A DNA stretch of 64,000 nucleotides from JABGQS01 sp963666505 (GTDB lineage: Bacteria; Bacillota; Clostridia; Christensenellales; SZUA-584). A program made the position numbers and the translations under genes. The DNA lies in contig CAXXXL010000001.1 in NCBI GenBank assembly GCA_963666505.2, forward strand, positions 434,001 through 498,000. Reading direction: 5' to 3'. Within the stretch, counting starts at the first letter, position 1; the number at the start of each line of letters is the position of its first letter. The notes below the pieces were generated by a model. The model did no database searches, was not told the origin of the DNA, and saw only the letters and a program-made list of their open reading frames with translations. Shown here in pieces: positions 9,407 through 16,614 of this stretch.

Positions 9407-9412
9407 AGTAAG

Positions 9413-9757
9413 TTATCTCTTTTCCTTAAGCTTTGCGGATTTGCCGACTCTGTCACGCAGATAGTACAGCTTTGAACGTCTTACCTTATTGCTTCTCACT
9501 TTTTCGATTTTAGCGATCTTCGGTGAGTGGAGCGGGAATGTACGCTCGATGCCTATTCCGAAAGATACACGGCGTACAGTGATTGACTCACGGATACCGC
9601 CGCCCTTCTTTGCAATGACATAGCCTTCAAAGCCCTGGAGACGTTCTCTTGTGCCTTCAATGACCTTTACAAAGACCCTGACTGTGTCGCCGACTTTGAT
9701 ATCCGGCAGGTCGCTGCGCATGTTTTCTTTCTCTATCGCTTTTACAATATTATTCAT
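9413..9757 (-). CDS. rplS: 50S ribosomal protein L19
   Basis: A 114-residue L19 with the family's basic core: VFVKVIEGTRERLQGFEGYV, GIRESITVRR, FPLHSPKIAKIEKVR and the C-terminal KLYYLRDRVGKSA. L19 sits at the 30S-50S interface. It is the first gene after a consensus promoter and a structured leader. The ATG at 9757 has GGAGGA upstream. Confidence 0.97.
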   Translation of the reverse strand: MNNIVKAIEKENMRSDLPDIKVGDTVRVFVKVIEGTRERLQGFEGYVIAKKGGGIRESITVRRVSFGIGIERTFPLHSPKIAKIEKVRSNKVRRSKLYYLRDRVGKSAKLKEKR

Positions 9758-9824
9758 GCTGATTCCTCCTTCCGTTTCAGGCGTTCGTAATCGGTGCTCG
9801 AAAAGAGGACCGCCTTAAATCAAC
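9758..9824 (-). ncRNA. Candidate L19 leader (autoregulatory 5' UTR of rplS)
   Basis: The ~67-nt untranslated region can fold into a nested stem: GTTTC pairs with GAAAC, inside it AGGCG with CGCCT, and inside that CGGT with ACCG. It ends just before the GGAGGA ribosome binding site. L19 leaders in Bacillota are a known class of autoregulatory RNA, and position and foldedness fit. A covariance-model search would decide; I assign the class from position and structure only. Confidence 0.55.
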
Positions 9825-9830
9825 CGAAAC

Positions 9831-9859
9831 ATTATAACACACGGGGGCAGAGGTGGCAA
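9831..9859 (-). promoter_or_regulatory. SigA-type promoter of rplS
   Basis: On the minus strand, -35 TTGCCA (9859-9854), a 17-nt spacer, and -10 TATAAT (9836-9831) with an upstream TG (extended -10). Transcription should start near 9824 and serve the whole rplS-to-topA block, subject to the terminator after rplS. Confidence 0.8.
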
Positions 9860-9977
9860 GAGCGTTTTTCAATCATGCAGAACAGGGAACCGGCGGGTTT
9901 ATTATTATCAAATGGGCTGCGTAAACAAAAAGAAATAGTTTTAGGAAATTGTTTATAAGTTTGTTACATATGATTTG

Positions 9978-10006
9978 TTGAGGTAGCAATTGGTATGTGA
10001 TATTAT
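9978..10006 (+). promoter_or_regulatory. Promoter of the CBS-domain gene
   Basis: -35-like TTGAGG (9978-9983), 17-nt spacer, and -10 TATTAT (10001-10006) preceded by TGA, an extended -10. The start codon is 32 nt downstream of the -10. Confidence 0.6.
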
Positions 10007-10037
10007 ATGGAAGTAATTAAGAATGACGGAGTGAATA

Positions 10038-10460
10038 ATGAATGTACTTTTTTTCCTGAAACCAAAAGTAGATTTAGCATATTTGGATGACAAGCTTACC
10101 TTAAGGCAGGCAATAGAGAAAATGAAGCACTACGGGTTTTCGGCAGTCCCTGTCATCGACGCAGCCGGTAAATACGTGGGTACACTCAGCGAAGGCGACC
10201 TTCTGCGGGAGGTATTAAAGCACGATAGTATAAAAGACAAGAGCGCTAGGGGAATAAAGGTGAAAGACATCATCGGCAGCAGGGAGAACAAACCGGTAAA
10301 CATTAACGCTGCCATCGACGATTTGTTCCTAAGAGCCACAGAGCAGAACTTCATACCTGTTACGGACGACAGGGATATATTCATAGGTATAGTGACGAGG
10401 AGCGACGTTTTAAAGTACTATTATTATGAAGAGTTTTTAAAAACGGAAGAGCGTAGTTAA
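10038..10460 (+). CDS. CBS-domain pair protein
   Basis: A 140-residue protein made of two CBS motifs: residues ~20-70 (LTLRQAIEKMKHYGFSAVPV, then GTLSEGDLL) and ~78-130 (NINAAIDDLFLRATEQNFIPV, then GIVTRSDVLK). CBS pairs bind adenosine nucleotides as energy sensors. No catalytic domain is attached, so it may act as a stand-alone sensor. It has its own promoter, and lemA follows after 59 nt. Confidence 0.9.
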   Translation: MNVLFFLKPKVDLAYLDDKLTLRQAIEKMKHYGFSAVPVIDAAGKYVGTLSEGDLLREVLKHDSIKDKSARGIKVKDIIGSRENKPVNINAAIDDLFLRATEQNFIPVTDDRDIFIGIVTRSDVLKYYYYEEFLKTEERS

Positions 10461-10519
10461 GTTTACAACCGGCTGTTTTAGTAATATAATTTAATAAAAT
10501 CAAATAGGGGGAGCATTTT

Positions 10520-11071
10520 ATGTGGTACGGAATTATCGGCGGAGTTTTGCTTATAATAATTATCTGGATAATAGCATCATACAACGGATTCATAAAACTT
10601 AGAAACAGCATTGAGGAAGCCTTTTCCACCATGGATGTATATCTAAAAAAGAGATACGATCTTATTCCCAATCTCGTGGAAACGGTCAAAGGCTATGCAA
10701 AGCACGAAAGCGAAACGCTTGAAAAGGTCATCGCTGCAAGGAACATTGCCGCAGGAGCAAAAAGCGTTGAGGAAAAGCTGGAAGGCGAAAACATGCTGAC
10801 GGGCACGTTAAAGAGCCTGTTTGCGGTTGCCGAGAGCTATCCTGACCTTAAAGCGAACACCAACTTCCTTGACTTGCAGGACCAGCTTAAAGTGCTTGAA
10901 AACGAGATAGCAAGTTCACGTAAATACTATAATGCTGTCGTAAAAACCTTCAACACAAAACGAGAGGTGTTCCCTAGCGTTATAATCGCAGGCATATTCA
11001 ACTTTAAGAAAAAGCCGCTGTTTGAAGTAAGCAGTACGCAGGAGCGGGAAAACGTAAAAGTCCAGTTCTAG
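10520..11071 (+). CDS. lemA: LemA family membrane protein
   Basis: A 183-residue protein with an N-terminal membrane helix (residues ~3-22, GIIGGVLLIIIIWIIASYNG). The LemA coiled helical domain follows: NSIEEAFSTMDVYLKKRYDL, IPNLVETVKGYAKHE, and near the end FNTKREVFPSVIIAGIFNF. Function is unknown. It is paired with a DUF2207 protein 13 nt downstream, an association seen in many bacteria, so the two probably act together at the membrane. Confidence 0.93.
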   Translation: MWYGIIGGVLLIIIIWIIASYNGFIKLRNSIEEAFSTMDVYLKKRYDLIPNLVETVKGYAKHESETLEKVIAARNIAAGAKSVEEKLEGENMLTGTLKSLFAVAESYPDLKANTNFLDLQDQLKVLENEIASSRKYYNAVVKTFNTKREVFPSVIIAGIFNFKKKPLFEVSSTQERENVKVQF

Positions 11072-11084
11072 GAGAGGCTGTAAA

Positions 11085-13022
11085 ATGAAAAAGGTATTAT
11101 TGCTTGTAATGCTGGCGGTGCTGGCGCTATCGTTTTCTTCGGCGGCGCTTGCGGACGAAGCTTATGTTATAAAAGACTATGATGTTCATATCATAGTGTC
11201 GGAAAACAACGTGCTTGACGTAGTCGAGCGCCTGAAGGTAGATTTCTCAATGGAACGCCACGGTATCTACTATTACCGCCAGTTCAGGGGAGTAAAAGAA
11301 AACGTAATCGACGGAGAGCTGGAAAAAGTTCCTTTCTGGTACAATATAAAAGATGTCGACGTAATAGGGCATAAGTTTGAAAAGTCCACCTACGTGTACG
11401 ATTCGGACCGTTATCTGGAGCTTAAAATAGGCGACCCTGACAGAGTGATTTCGGGCGAGCAGGAATACATAATCACATATAAAAGCGAAGTTTCGGATGA
11501 CGGATTTGAAGAGTTTGACGAGTTCTATCAGGATCTTCTTTATTGCGAGTATGGAGACACTATTGAGAATGCAAGCTTTATAATAGAGTTCCCTAAGAAC
11601 ATAGATGAAAGCAAAGTGTATGCTTATCTTGGTGAGTATTATGGAGACGGCAGCGAAAATGTGCATATTGAAGCTGATGGCGACACTATCCGCGGATATA
11701 CGCTAAGGCCGATGCGGGGCGGAGACGTGCTGACCGTAAGGGCACAGCTTGAACCGGGCTATTTTGTGGGCAGCAGAGACCCATACGCAATTTGGAGGAT
11801 AGTGCTCATCGGCCTGGCCGTAGCGTGCGTACTGATAGCCTTCCTGTTGTGGATCGCGTTCGGCAAGGACAAAAAGGTATTCCCGACTGTTGAATTTTAT
11901 TCTCCGGATGACATGACGCCTGCGGAGGCTGGTTATATAATCGACGGGACGACTGACGACAAGGATATCGTATCGCTGATCATATACTGGGCGGACAAGG
12001 GATGCTTGGAGATAATCGAACACAGCAAGAGCGATATCGAACTGAAGAAGTTGAGCGAACTTCCGCAGAATGCAAGAAGGTTTGAGAAAAATCTTTTCTC
12101 TGCGCTGTTCGCTACGGGCGACACCGTCAGCATAGAATCGCTAAAATACACTTTTTATCCTAAGATGCAGGCGGCAAAGACGGGAGTTACCAACTACTTC
12201 GAATCGTCCAAAAAGCGCCGTGTTTTCACAAAGAACTCGAAGAAGGCAAGAGGCCTTATGGGCCTGATGACGATGTTACCGATAGCTGCGGCAGTGTTCA
12301 TGTTCGTGTATTCCACAACGGCAGACCTGTTGGCGACTGCCTTTGCCGTTGCAGGTACGTACATAGTAATATCGCTTCCAGTGTTTATGCTTGTGCGGCT
12401 TTTCGAGAGATGGCGCTCTACCAGTCGGGGCAAGAGGATGGCAAAGATGATATTCTCGTTTGTGCTGCTCGGGCTTGTTATGCTGGTATATATCTTTGGA
12501 ATGCCCGTGTTTTTAAAAACGCTGAATGTATGGTTTACCTTTTCTGTTACCCTGACGAGCGCTGCTGCGACCGTGCTGATGATGTGGCTTGCGGCTATAA
12601 TGAGAAAGCGTACCGACCAGGGCAGCTCGTGGTACGGCAAGCTTCTTGGGTTCAAGGAGTTCATCGAAAAAGCTGAAAAGGACAGGATAATGCGGCTGGT
12701 CGAGGAAAACCCGGGCTATTTCTATAGCGTGCTCCCGTATGCATATGTTATGGGAGTCACCGACAAGTGGGCAAAGAAGTTTGAGGATATCAATGTTCAG
12801 CAGCCTGAATGGTACAGGGGATACAGCCCGATGAACATGTTTACGACGATGTATTTTGTGAACTCGATAAGCAGGAACATGTCGCATATACAGCAGGTGG
12901 CTACGTCTAAACCTTCGTCCAGCGGAGGAAGCGGCGGAGGATTTTCCGGCGGTGGTGGTTTCTCCGGAGGCGGGTTCTCTGGCGGAGGCGGCGGAGGCGG
13001 CGGTGCCGGCGGAAGCTGGTAA
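11085..13022 (+). CDS. DUF2207 membrane protein with Gly-rich tail
   Basis: A 645-residue protein. It has a signal peptide (residues 1-23, ending SSAALA) and an extracellular beta-rich DUF2207 domain (about 24-230). A membrane helix lies near 237-258, followed by a cytosolic region starting at about 260, then further helices around 395-435 and 445-500. The extreme C-terminus is a glycine/serine run of ~40 residues (GGGFSGGG repeats) ending GGSW. DUF2207 proteins are typically found next to LemA, as here. Function unknown. Confidence 0.88.
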   Translation: MKKVLLLVMLAVLALSFSSAALADEAYVIKDYDVHIIVSENNVLDVVERLKVDFSMERHGIYYYRQFRGVKENVIDGELEKVPFWYNIKDVDVIGHKFEKSTYVYDSDRYLELKIGDPDRVISGEQEYIITYKSEVSDDGFEEFDEFYQDLLYCEYGDTIENASFIIEFPKNIDESKVYAYLGEYYGDGSENVHIEADGDTIRGYTLRPMRGGDVLTVRAQLEPGYFVGSRDPYAIWRIVLIGLAVACVLIAFLLWIAFGKDKKVFPTVEFYSPDDMTPAEAGYIIDGTTDDKDIVSLIIYWADKGCLEIIEHSKSDIELKKLSELPQNARRFEKNLFSALFATGDTVSIESLKYTFYPKMQAAKTGVTNYFESSKKRRVFTKNSKKARGLMGLMTMLPIAAAVFMFVYSTTADLLATAFAVAGTYIVISLPVFMLVRLFERWRSTSRGKRMAKMIFSFVLLGLVMLVYIFGMPVFLKTLNVWFTFSVTLTSAAATVLMMWLAAIMRKRTDQGSSWYGKLLGFKEFIEKAEKDRIMRLVEENPGYFYSVLPYAYVMGVTDKWAKKFEDINVQQPEWYRGYSPMNMFTTMYFVNSISRNMSHIQQVATSKPSSSGGSGGGFSGGGGFSGGGFSGGGGGGGGAGGSW

Positions 13023-13030
13023 GCAGGCTG

Positions 13031-13524
13031 ATATGACAACGTAAAAAAAACGAACAGCGGCTGCAAAGATTTTACCGACCTTACCGCAAGGCTTGATGCA
13101 GAACTTAATATCAGGAACGGTGCTGAGCAGCAGTAAAGCGAATATAATAAGCAGCATTGATACGGTCGTTATCGCCAAAGACGGGGATAAGCCTGTGGGG
13201 TGCGGGTGTTTTAAAAAAAATATTGAGATCAAGAGGATGTATGTCTGCGCTGAATACTGGAGCAGGGGTATTTCTAAAGGGCTTTTAAAGGAACTTGAAA
13301 ACTGGGCAAAGCGGGATGGATTTTTCTTGGCGGTCCTTGAGACAGGTGAAAAGCAGACCTAGACGATTTCGCTTCATAAGAAGAGCGGATACTCAGACAC
13401 AGAGAACTACGGTCAATATATGGGAATGGAAAACAGTTTGTGTTTTAAAAAAGTTTTGAAGAAAGGCATCGCAAATACGGTGTCTTTTATATGTGAAAAG
13501 TGTGATATTTATTCAGATAGCTAA
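13031..13524 (+). pseudogene. Decayed GNAT acetyltransferase
   Basis: Fragments of one GNAT acetyltransferase are spread over two frames. The first frame gives NSGCKDFTDLTARLDAEL, then a TAA after the Gln-Gln. The reading then moves to another frame for TVVIAKDGDKPVGCGCFKK, IEIKRMYVCAEYWSRG (the acetyl-CoA-binding region) and AVLETGEKQT. A TAG at 13360-13362 interrupts what would be 'KQ(x)AI', and homology resumes in frame (HKKSGY, ENYGQYMGMEN). At least one frameshift and two nonsense changes are present and no intact start is seen. These look like true decay rather than sequencing error. An 89-codon ORF (13093-13362) is only a piece of it. Confidence 0.82.
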
Positions 13525-13540
13525 CAGCGCATATTTTTGA

Positions 13541-13546
13541 TATAAT
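13541..13546 (+). promoter_or_regulatory. -10 element before the mgtC-like gene
   Basis: A perfect TATAAT. No convincing -35 lies 17 nt upstream. It overlaps the first possible ATG (13545), which argues that translation begins at the later ATG (13581). Confidence 0.5.
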
Positions 13547-13580
13547 GTTAGTGTTAAAGATTTGTAAAGGATGTGCTGGT

Positions 13581-14240
13581 ATGGGGATTTGGGATATTGT
13601 GCTCAGGATAGGTGCTTCTGCCGTTATCGGAGGGGTCGTCGGTCTGCAGAGGGAGTATAAGAGAAACTCCGCAGGCTTTAGGACTCATATGCTCGTAGCT
13701 ATCGGCGCAAGCATTGCTATGCTGACAAACGAGATGCTGCTAAGAAAGTTCGGCGATGTTTCGAATATGGACGTATCAAGGATGGCGAGCTATGTAATAT
13801 CCGGCATAGGTTTCCTTGGCGCAGGCAGCATCATAAAAGAACGCAAAGGCATAAAAGGACTGACCACCGCAGCCGGGTTGTGGGTGACGGCGTGCCTTGG
13901 CATAACTGCCGGGGCAGGGTTTTACTGGGCGGCGCTTATCGGCAGCGCTTTTGTATTTATAATAATAGCTGTGTTCAAGCTTATAGAGAAAAAGCTTTTC
14001 AAAAAAAAGAGGGACGTTAAGCTGGTCGTGGTCTGTTCAGATACCGAACTTACGCAAATGCTTAAGGTTCTCGGCGATATCGGCGCAAAAGTAAAAGAGG
14101 TAAATGTTGAAAAGCTCGAAGACAGGGGCAAGCAGACTGATATAAGGCTGTCTGTTGCCGGAAGAGGCAAGACCGAAACAATGGTAGAGCTTTCGGAGAA
14201 GCTTTCAGAGTATGACATCAGCTCTATTAAAATGTTGTAA
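13581..14240 (+). CDS. MgtC/SapB family membrane protein
   Basis: A 219-residue protein with four to five membrane helices in the first ~140 residues and the family signatures GGVVGLQREYKRNSAGFRTH, ISGIGFLGAGSIIKE and GLTTAAGLWVTACLG. A soluble C-terminal ACT-like regulatory domain follows. MgtC is linked to magnesium limitation and ATP-synthase control in pathogens; in Clostridia the role is not established. The start at 13581 is chosen because AAAGGA lies upstream and the earlier ATG sits inside the -10 element. Confidence 0.88.
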   Translation: MGIWDIVLRIGASAVIGGVVGLQREYKRNSAGFRTHMLVAIGASIAMLTNEMLLRKFGDVSNMDVSRMASYVISGIGFLGAGSIIKERKGIKGLTTAAGLWVTACLGITAGAGFYWAALIGSAFVFIIIAVFKLIEKKLFKKKRDVKLVVVCSDTELTQMLKVLGDIGAKVKEVNVEKLEDRGKQTDIRLSVAGRGKTETMVELSEKLSEYDISSIKML

Positions 14241-14283
14241 CATGAAGAACACAAGATTTTTTAAAGTGAATAGTTGGTAATAG

Positions 14284-14313
14284 AAAAAGGCTGCCGTACT
14301 TGGCAGCTTTTTT
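14284..14313. terminator. Bidirectional terminator between mgtC-like and GNAT genes
   Basis: GCTGCC/GGCAGC stem (14290-14307), flanked by five A on the left and six T on the right, so it can stop the convergent transcripts from both sides. Confidence 0.85.
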
Positions 14314-14866
14314 AAATGTCGAATTTTATCGGCAGGTCGGCAAGGCTGCGAAGCCATATGTGATGGTGAGCGCCCGGCGCCCAGTAATCCTTCATCTTTA
14401 TAGCAGGAGGGCCGAGAAGTTTTTCCCACACCTGCCTTGCAACTGCGTAACCGCTGTCCAGCCAAAACTCGCTGAAGCCTTTTGCGCTCATCGTAATATA
14501 CATAGAGTTCAGCAGCAGTTTGCAGAGCCCTCTGCCCTGAAATTCCGGGAGTATGTAGACCGAGCCTATCTCCTGCATGCCCTGCGCTTTGCCTTGCGAA
14601 CAATCCAGGATTATATCGCTGCACGGCCGGTGGCATATAGTACCGGCTATCCTGTCGTCGGTTTCGGCAACGAGAAAATAGGCCTCTTTTCCGCCCGTTT
14701 CGAAATCGAGGTCTATGAGGTTTTTCTGGTCATCAATAAGCTCTCTTATAAGAGAATGCTCCTCGCCTGCGCCTTCCGCTTCAAACGTATGCTTTATCGT
14801 TTTTTCGAAAAGGCTGTGGATCTGTTTTCTTTCGCCGATATCAGGTCTTTTAATCAACACTTTCAT
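14312..14866 (-). CDS. GNAT family acetyltransferase
   Basis: A 184-residue GNAT protein. The acetyl-CoA site is visible as IGSVYILPEFQGRGLCKLLL (about residues 104-123). The N-terminal half contains YFLVAETDDRIAGTICH. Acceptor substrate unknown. The start is the ATG at 14866; the only upstream in-frame start is a TTG at 14890 inside the promoter. No Shine-Dalgarno sequence precedes this ATG, and the -10 element ends only 7 nt away, so the transcript looks leaderless. Confidence 0.85.
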   Translation of the reverse strand: MKVLIKRPDIGERKQIHSLFEKTIKHTFEAEGAGEEHSLIRELIDDQKNLIDLDFETGGKEAYFLVAETDDRIAGTICHRPCSDIILDCSQGKAQGMQEIGSVYILPEFQGRGLCKLLLNSMYITMSAKGFSEFWLDSGYAVARQVWEKLLGPPAIKMKDYWAPGAHHHIWLRSLADLPIKFDI

Positions 14867-14873
14867 ATGATAA

Positions 14874-14902
14874 AATATATAACATAACAAGCGTTTTGTC
14901 TA
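14874..14902 (-). promoter_or_regulatory. Promoter of the GNAT gene, apparently giving a leaderless mRNA
   Basis: On the minus strand, TAGACA (14902-14897), a 17-nt spacer and TATATT (14879-14874). The ATG begins 7 nt after the -10, which is where transcription normally starts. Confidence 0.6.
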
Positions 14903-14935
14903 ATGGTAATCTTGAAAAGATGCATAAGAATATAA

Positions 14936-14964
14936 TTGACAAGCCGTGCTATATATGGTAACCT
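14936..14964 (+). promoter_or_regulatory. Promoter of infC-rpmI-rplT
   Basis: Perfect -35 TTGACA (14936-14941), 17-nt spacer, and -10-like TAACCT (14959-14964) preceded by TGG (extended -10). Confidence 0.6.
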
Positions 14965-14970
14965 CATATA

Positions 14971-15137
14971 GCTTGAAAGAAGAAACTACCCGTTTCTCAC
15001 CTGCCGGCAATCGGGCCAGGCACGGTAAGCGATTTTGATTTTTTTAAGATCGTAATGTGAACGGGTCGGTTGTACCCGTTTTTTGTTTACGCTCTTCAGG
15101 GCGTAGATGTTTGCAATATTTTTGGGAGGTGTTTAAA
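14971..15137 (+). ncRNA. L20-type leader / attenuator of infC-rpmI-rplT
   Basis: The ~167-nt leader carries an intrinsic terminator (AACGGGT at 15060-15066 with ACCCGTT at 15074-15080, then a T run). An upstream ACCCGTT at 14988-14994 is an exact competitor for AACGGGT, and CAC (14998-15000) can also pair with GTG (15057-15059). The terminator and anti-terminator are therefore mutually exclusive. This is the layout of the L20 leader of Bacillota, where L20 represses its own operon by attenuation. The class is assigned from position and pairing. Confidence 0.72.
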
Positions 15138-15647
15138 ATAGCAAGCGAGCTTCAAACTAATGCACAAATCAGGGACAACAACGTACGAGTAATATCGGAA
15201 AGCGGAGAGCAGCTTGGCGTGATGAGTTCGCGTGAGGCGCAGCAGATTGCCGATCAGAGCGGTCTAGATCTTGTTAAAGTTTCACCGCAGGCGAACCCGC
15301 CTGTATGCAAGATCATGGACTACGGGAAGTATCGTTTTGAGCAGGCAAAAAAACAAAAGGAAGCTAAGAAGAACCAAAAGATCATTGTACTTAAGGAAAT
15401 GCGGCTTTCAGCGACGATTGAAAAGCATGATCTTGAAGTTAAAGCAAAGAACGTAAACAAGTTTTTATTGGCCGGCGACAAGGTTAAAGTGTCGATTCGG
15501 TTTAAAGGCAGACAAATGGCACATACTGAAAAAGGCTTGAAGGTTATGAAAGAGTTTTTCGAAATGGTTGAAGAAAATGCAGTTATCGAAAAGCGTGCAA
15601 AACTTGAGGGCAGAAGTATGTTCATGATATTAACACCAAAGAACTAA
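15138..15647 (+). CDS. infC: Translation initiation factor IF-3
   Basis: A 169-residue IF-3 opening IASELQTNAQIRDNNVR. The N-domain contains DLVKVSPQANPPVCKIMDYG, the Lys-rich linker is near residues 70-85, and the C-domain contains KEMRLSATIEKHDLEVK and SIRFKGRQMAHTEKG. No ATG, GTG or TTG is suitably placed. GGGAGGTG lies 6 nt before an in-frame ATA (15138-15140) exactly where IF-3 proteins begin, while the nearby GTG is inside that ribosome binding site. A non-AUG start is expected for infC, because IF-3 rejects such codons and so autoregulates. First gene of infC-rpmI-rplT. Confidence 0.95.
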   Translation: MASELQTNAQIRDNNVRVISESGEQLGVMSSREAQQIADQSGLDLVKVSPQANPPVCKIMDYGKYRFEQAKKQKEAKKNQKIIVLKEMRLSATIEKHDLEVKAKNVNKFLLAGDKVKVSIRFKGRQMAHTEKGLKVMKEFFEMVEENAVIEKRAKLEGRSMFMILTPKN

Positions 15648-15667
15648 ACGAGGAGGAACAACGCTAT

Positions 15668-15865
15668 ATGCCAAAAATTAAGACGCACAGAGGCGCCGCA
15701 AAAAGATTTTCCGTTACTAAAAGCGGTAAAGTCAAGAGGAGCAAGGCTTACAAAAGCCACATCCTTAACAAGAAAAGCACAAAGAGGAAGAGGAACCTTA
15801 GAAAAGGTACTTATATAGCAGCGCAAGAGGAAAAGAATATAAAACAGCTTATTCCTTATAAATAG
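15668..15865 (+). CDS. rpmI: 50S ribosomal protein L35
   Basis: A 65-residue, highly basic L35 beginning MPKIKTHRGAAKRF, with HILNKKSTKRKRNLRKG in the middle and IKQLIPYK at the end, all family-typical. It lies between infC and rplT in the conserved operon, with GAGGAGG upstream. Confidence 0.97.
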   Translation: MPKIKTHRGAAKRFSVTKSGKVKRSKAYKSHILNKKSTKRKRNLRKGTYIAAQEEKNIKQLIPYK

Positions 15866-15888
15866 TTAGAGGGGGAGGGGAAAGAACC

Positions 15889-16248
15889 ATGGCAAGAATT
15901 AAAGGAGCAAAGAATGCTCGCAAGAAACATAAGAAGATATTAAAGCTGGCGAAAGGTTATTTCGGAGCTAAGTCAAAACAGTTTAAAGCGGCAAACCAAG
16001 CTGTAATGAAGTCGATGAGATATGCTTACGTCGGCAGGAAGCTTAAGAAGAGAGATTACAGAAAGCTTTGGATCGCCAGGATAAACGCAGAAGCAAGGAA
16101 CAACGGAATCAGCTATTCAAGGATGATAAACGGCCTCAAGATCGCTGAAGTGAAGGTGAACAGAAAGATACTTGCTGATATGGCTGTTAACGATAAAAAA
16201 GCATTTGCATCTATGGCGGACCTTGCCAAGAGCAAGCTGAACGCTTAA
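15889..16248 (+). CDS. rplT: 50S ribosomal protein L20
   Basis: A 119-residue L20 with ARIKGAKNARKKHKKILK at the N-terminus (the rRNA-binding extension) and RDYRKLWIARINAEAR plus ISYSRMINGLK in the globular part. L20 is an early 23S rRNA assembly protein and the likely repressor acting on the leader upstream of infC. Confidence 0.97.
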   Translation: MARIKGAKNARKKHKKILKLAKGYFGAKSKQFKAANQAVMKSMRYAYVGRKLKKRDYRKLWIARINAEARNNGISYSRMINGLKIAEVKVNRKILADMAVNDKKAFASMADLAKSKLNA

Positions 16249-16266
16249 ACAGAGTTAAGACACAAA

Positions 16267-16299
16267 GCCGGAGTGAGAGATAACGCTCCGGTTTTTTTA
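16267..16299 (+). terminator. Terminator of infC-rpmI-rplT
   Basis: CCGGAG(TG) paired with (CG)CTCCGG around an 8-nt loop, followed by seven T. Strong intrinsic terminator. Confidence 0.92.
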
Positions 16300-16321
16300 T
16301 ACCTTTTTTTAGCAAAAAGTT

Positions 16322-16578
16322 GAAGAGGTGAGCTTTGATTTGGACCAAGGATATATATTGGGATATATTGGGCAAAACGGGGCAGGGAAATCCACAACCT
16401 GTCGCTTATTATAGCTATAGTGCTGCCACAGATTGCCAGAGATTCTGTTTTAACTGTAATACAACTACGGGATTTTGGTTTGATAACTGCAATATTCTTG
16501 GCGATTTTAGCTTTAGGCTTATTTATATCATATACTATATCTAAAGCGGTGGTTAAAATAAAGAGATTTGAAAGATAA
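16322..16578 (+). pseudogene. Deletion scar of an ABC transporter: ATPase Walker A joined to permease C-terminus
   Basis: In one frame the first ~90 bases encode VEEVSFDLDQGY, then GYIGQNGAGKSTTCRLL, the start of an ABC ATPase through its Walker A. The frame then stops. From about 16406, in another frame, the sequence encodes IVLPQIARDSVLTVIQ, a hydrophobic helix (LITAIFLAILALGLFISYTI) and the basic ending KAVVKIKRFER, stop at 16576-16578, as in the last helix of an ABC-2 type permease. One deletion appears to have fused the beginning of an ATPase gene to the end of its permease partner. The ATPase N-terminus is missing too. It is not functional. A 69-codon ORF (16335-16544) in a third frame is spurious. 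Confidence 0.78.
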
Positions 16579-16609
16579 AAAGCCGGACTCCGAAAATGAG
16601 CCCGGCTTT
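16579..16609 (-). terminator. Terminator downstream of metG
   Basis: AAAGCCGG/CCGGCTTT stem with a 15-nt loop, followed on the minus strand by a T run. It begins directly after the ABC remnant's stop codon. Confidence 0.75.
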
Positions 16610-16614
16610 GAACT

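Noticed and set aside
15057..15137. N-terminal extension of IF-3 from the ATG at 15057
   Set aside because: The first 27 codons lie across the attenuator terminator, have no ribosome binding site and match nothing in IF-3.
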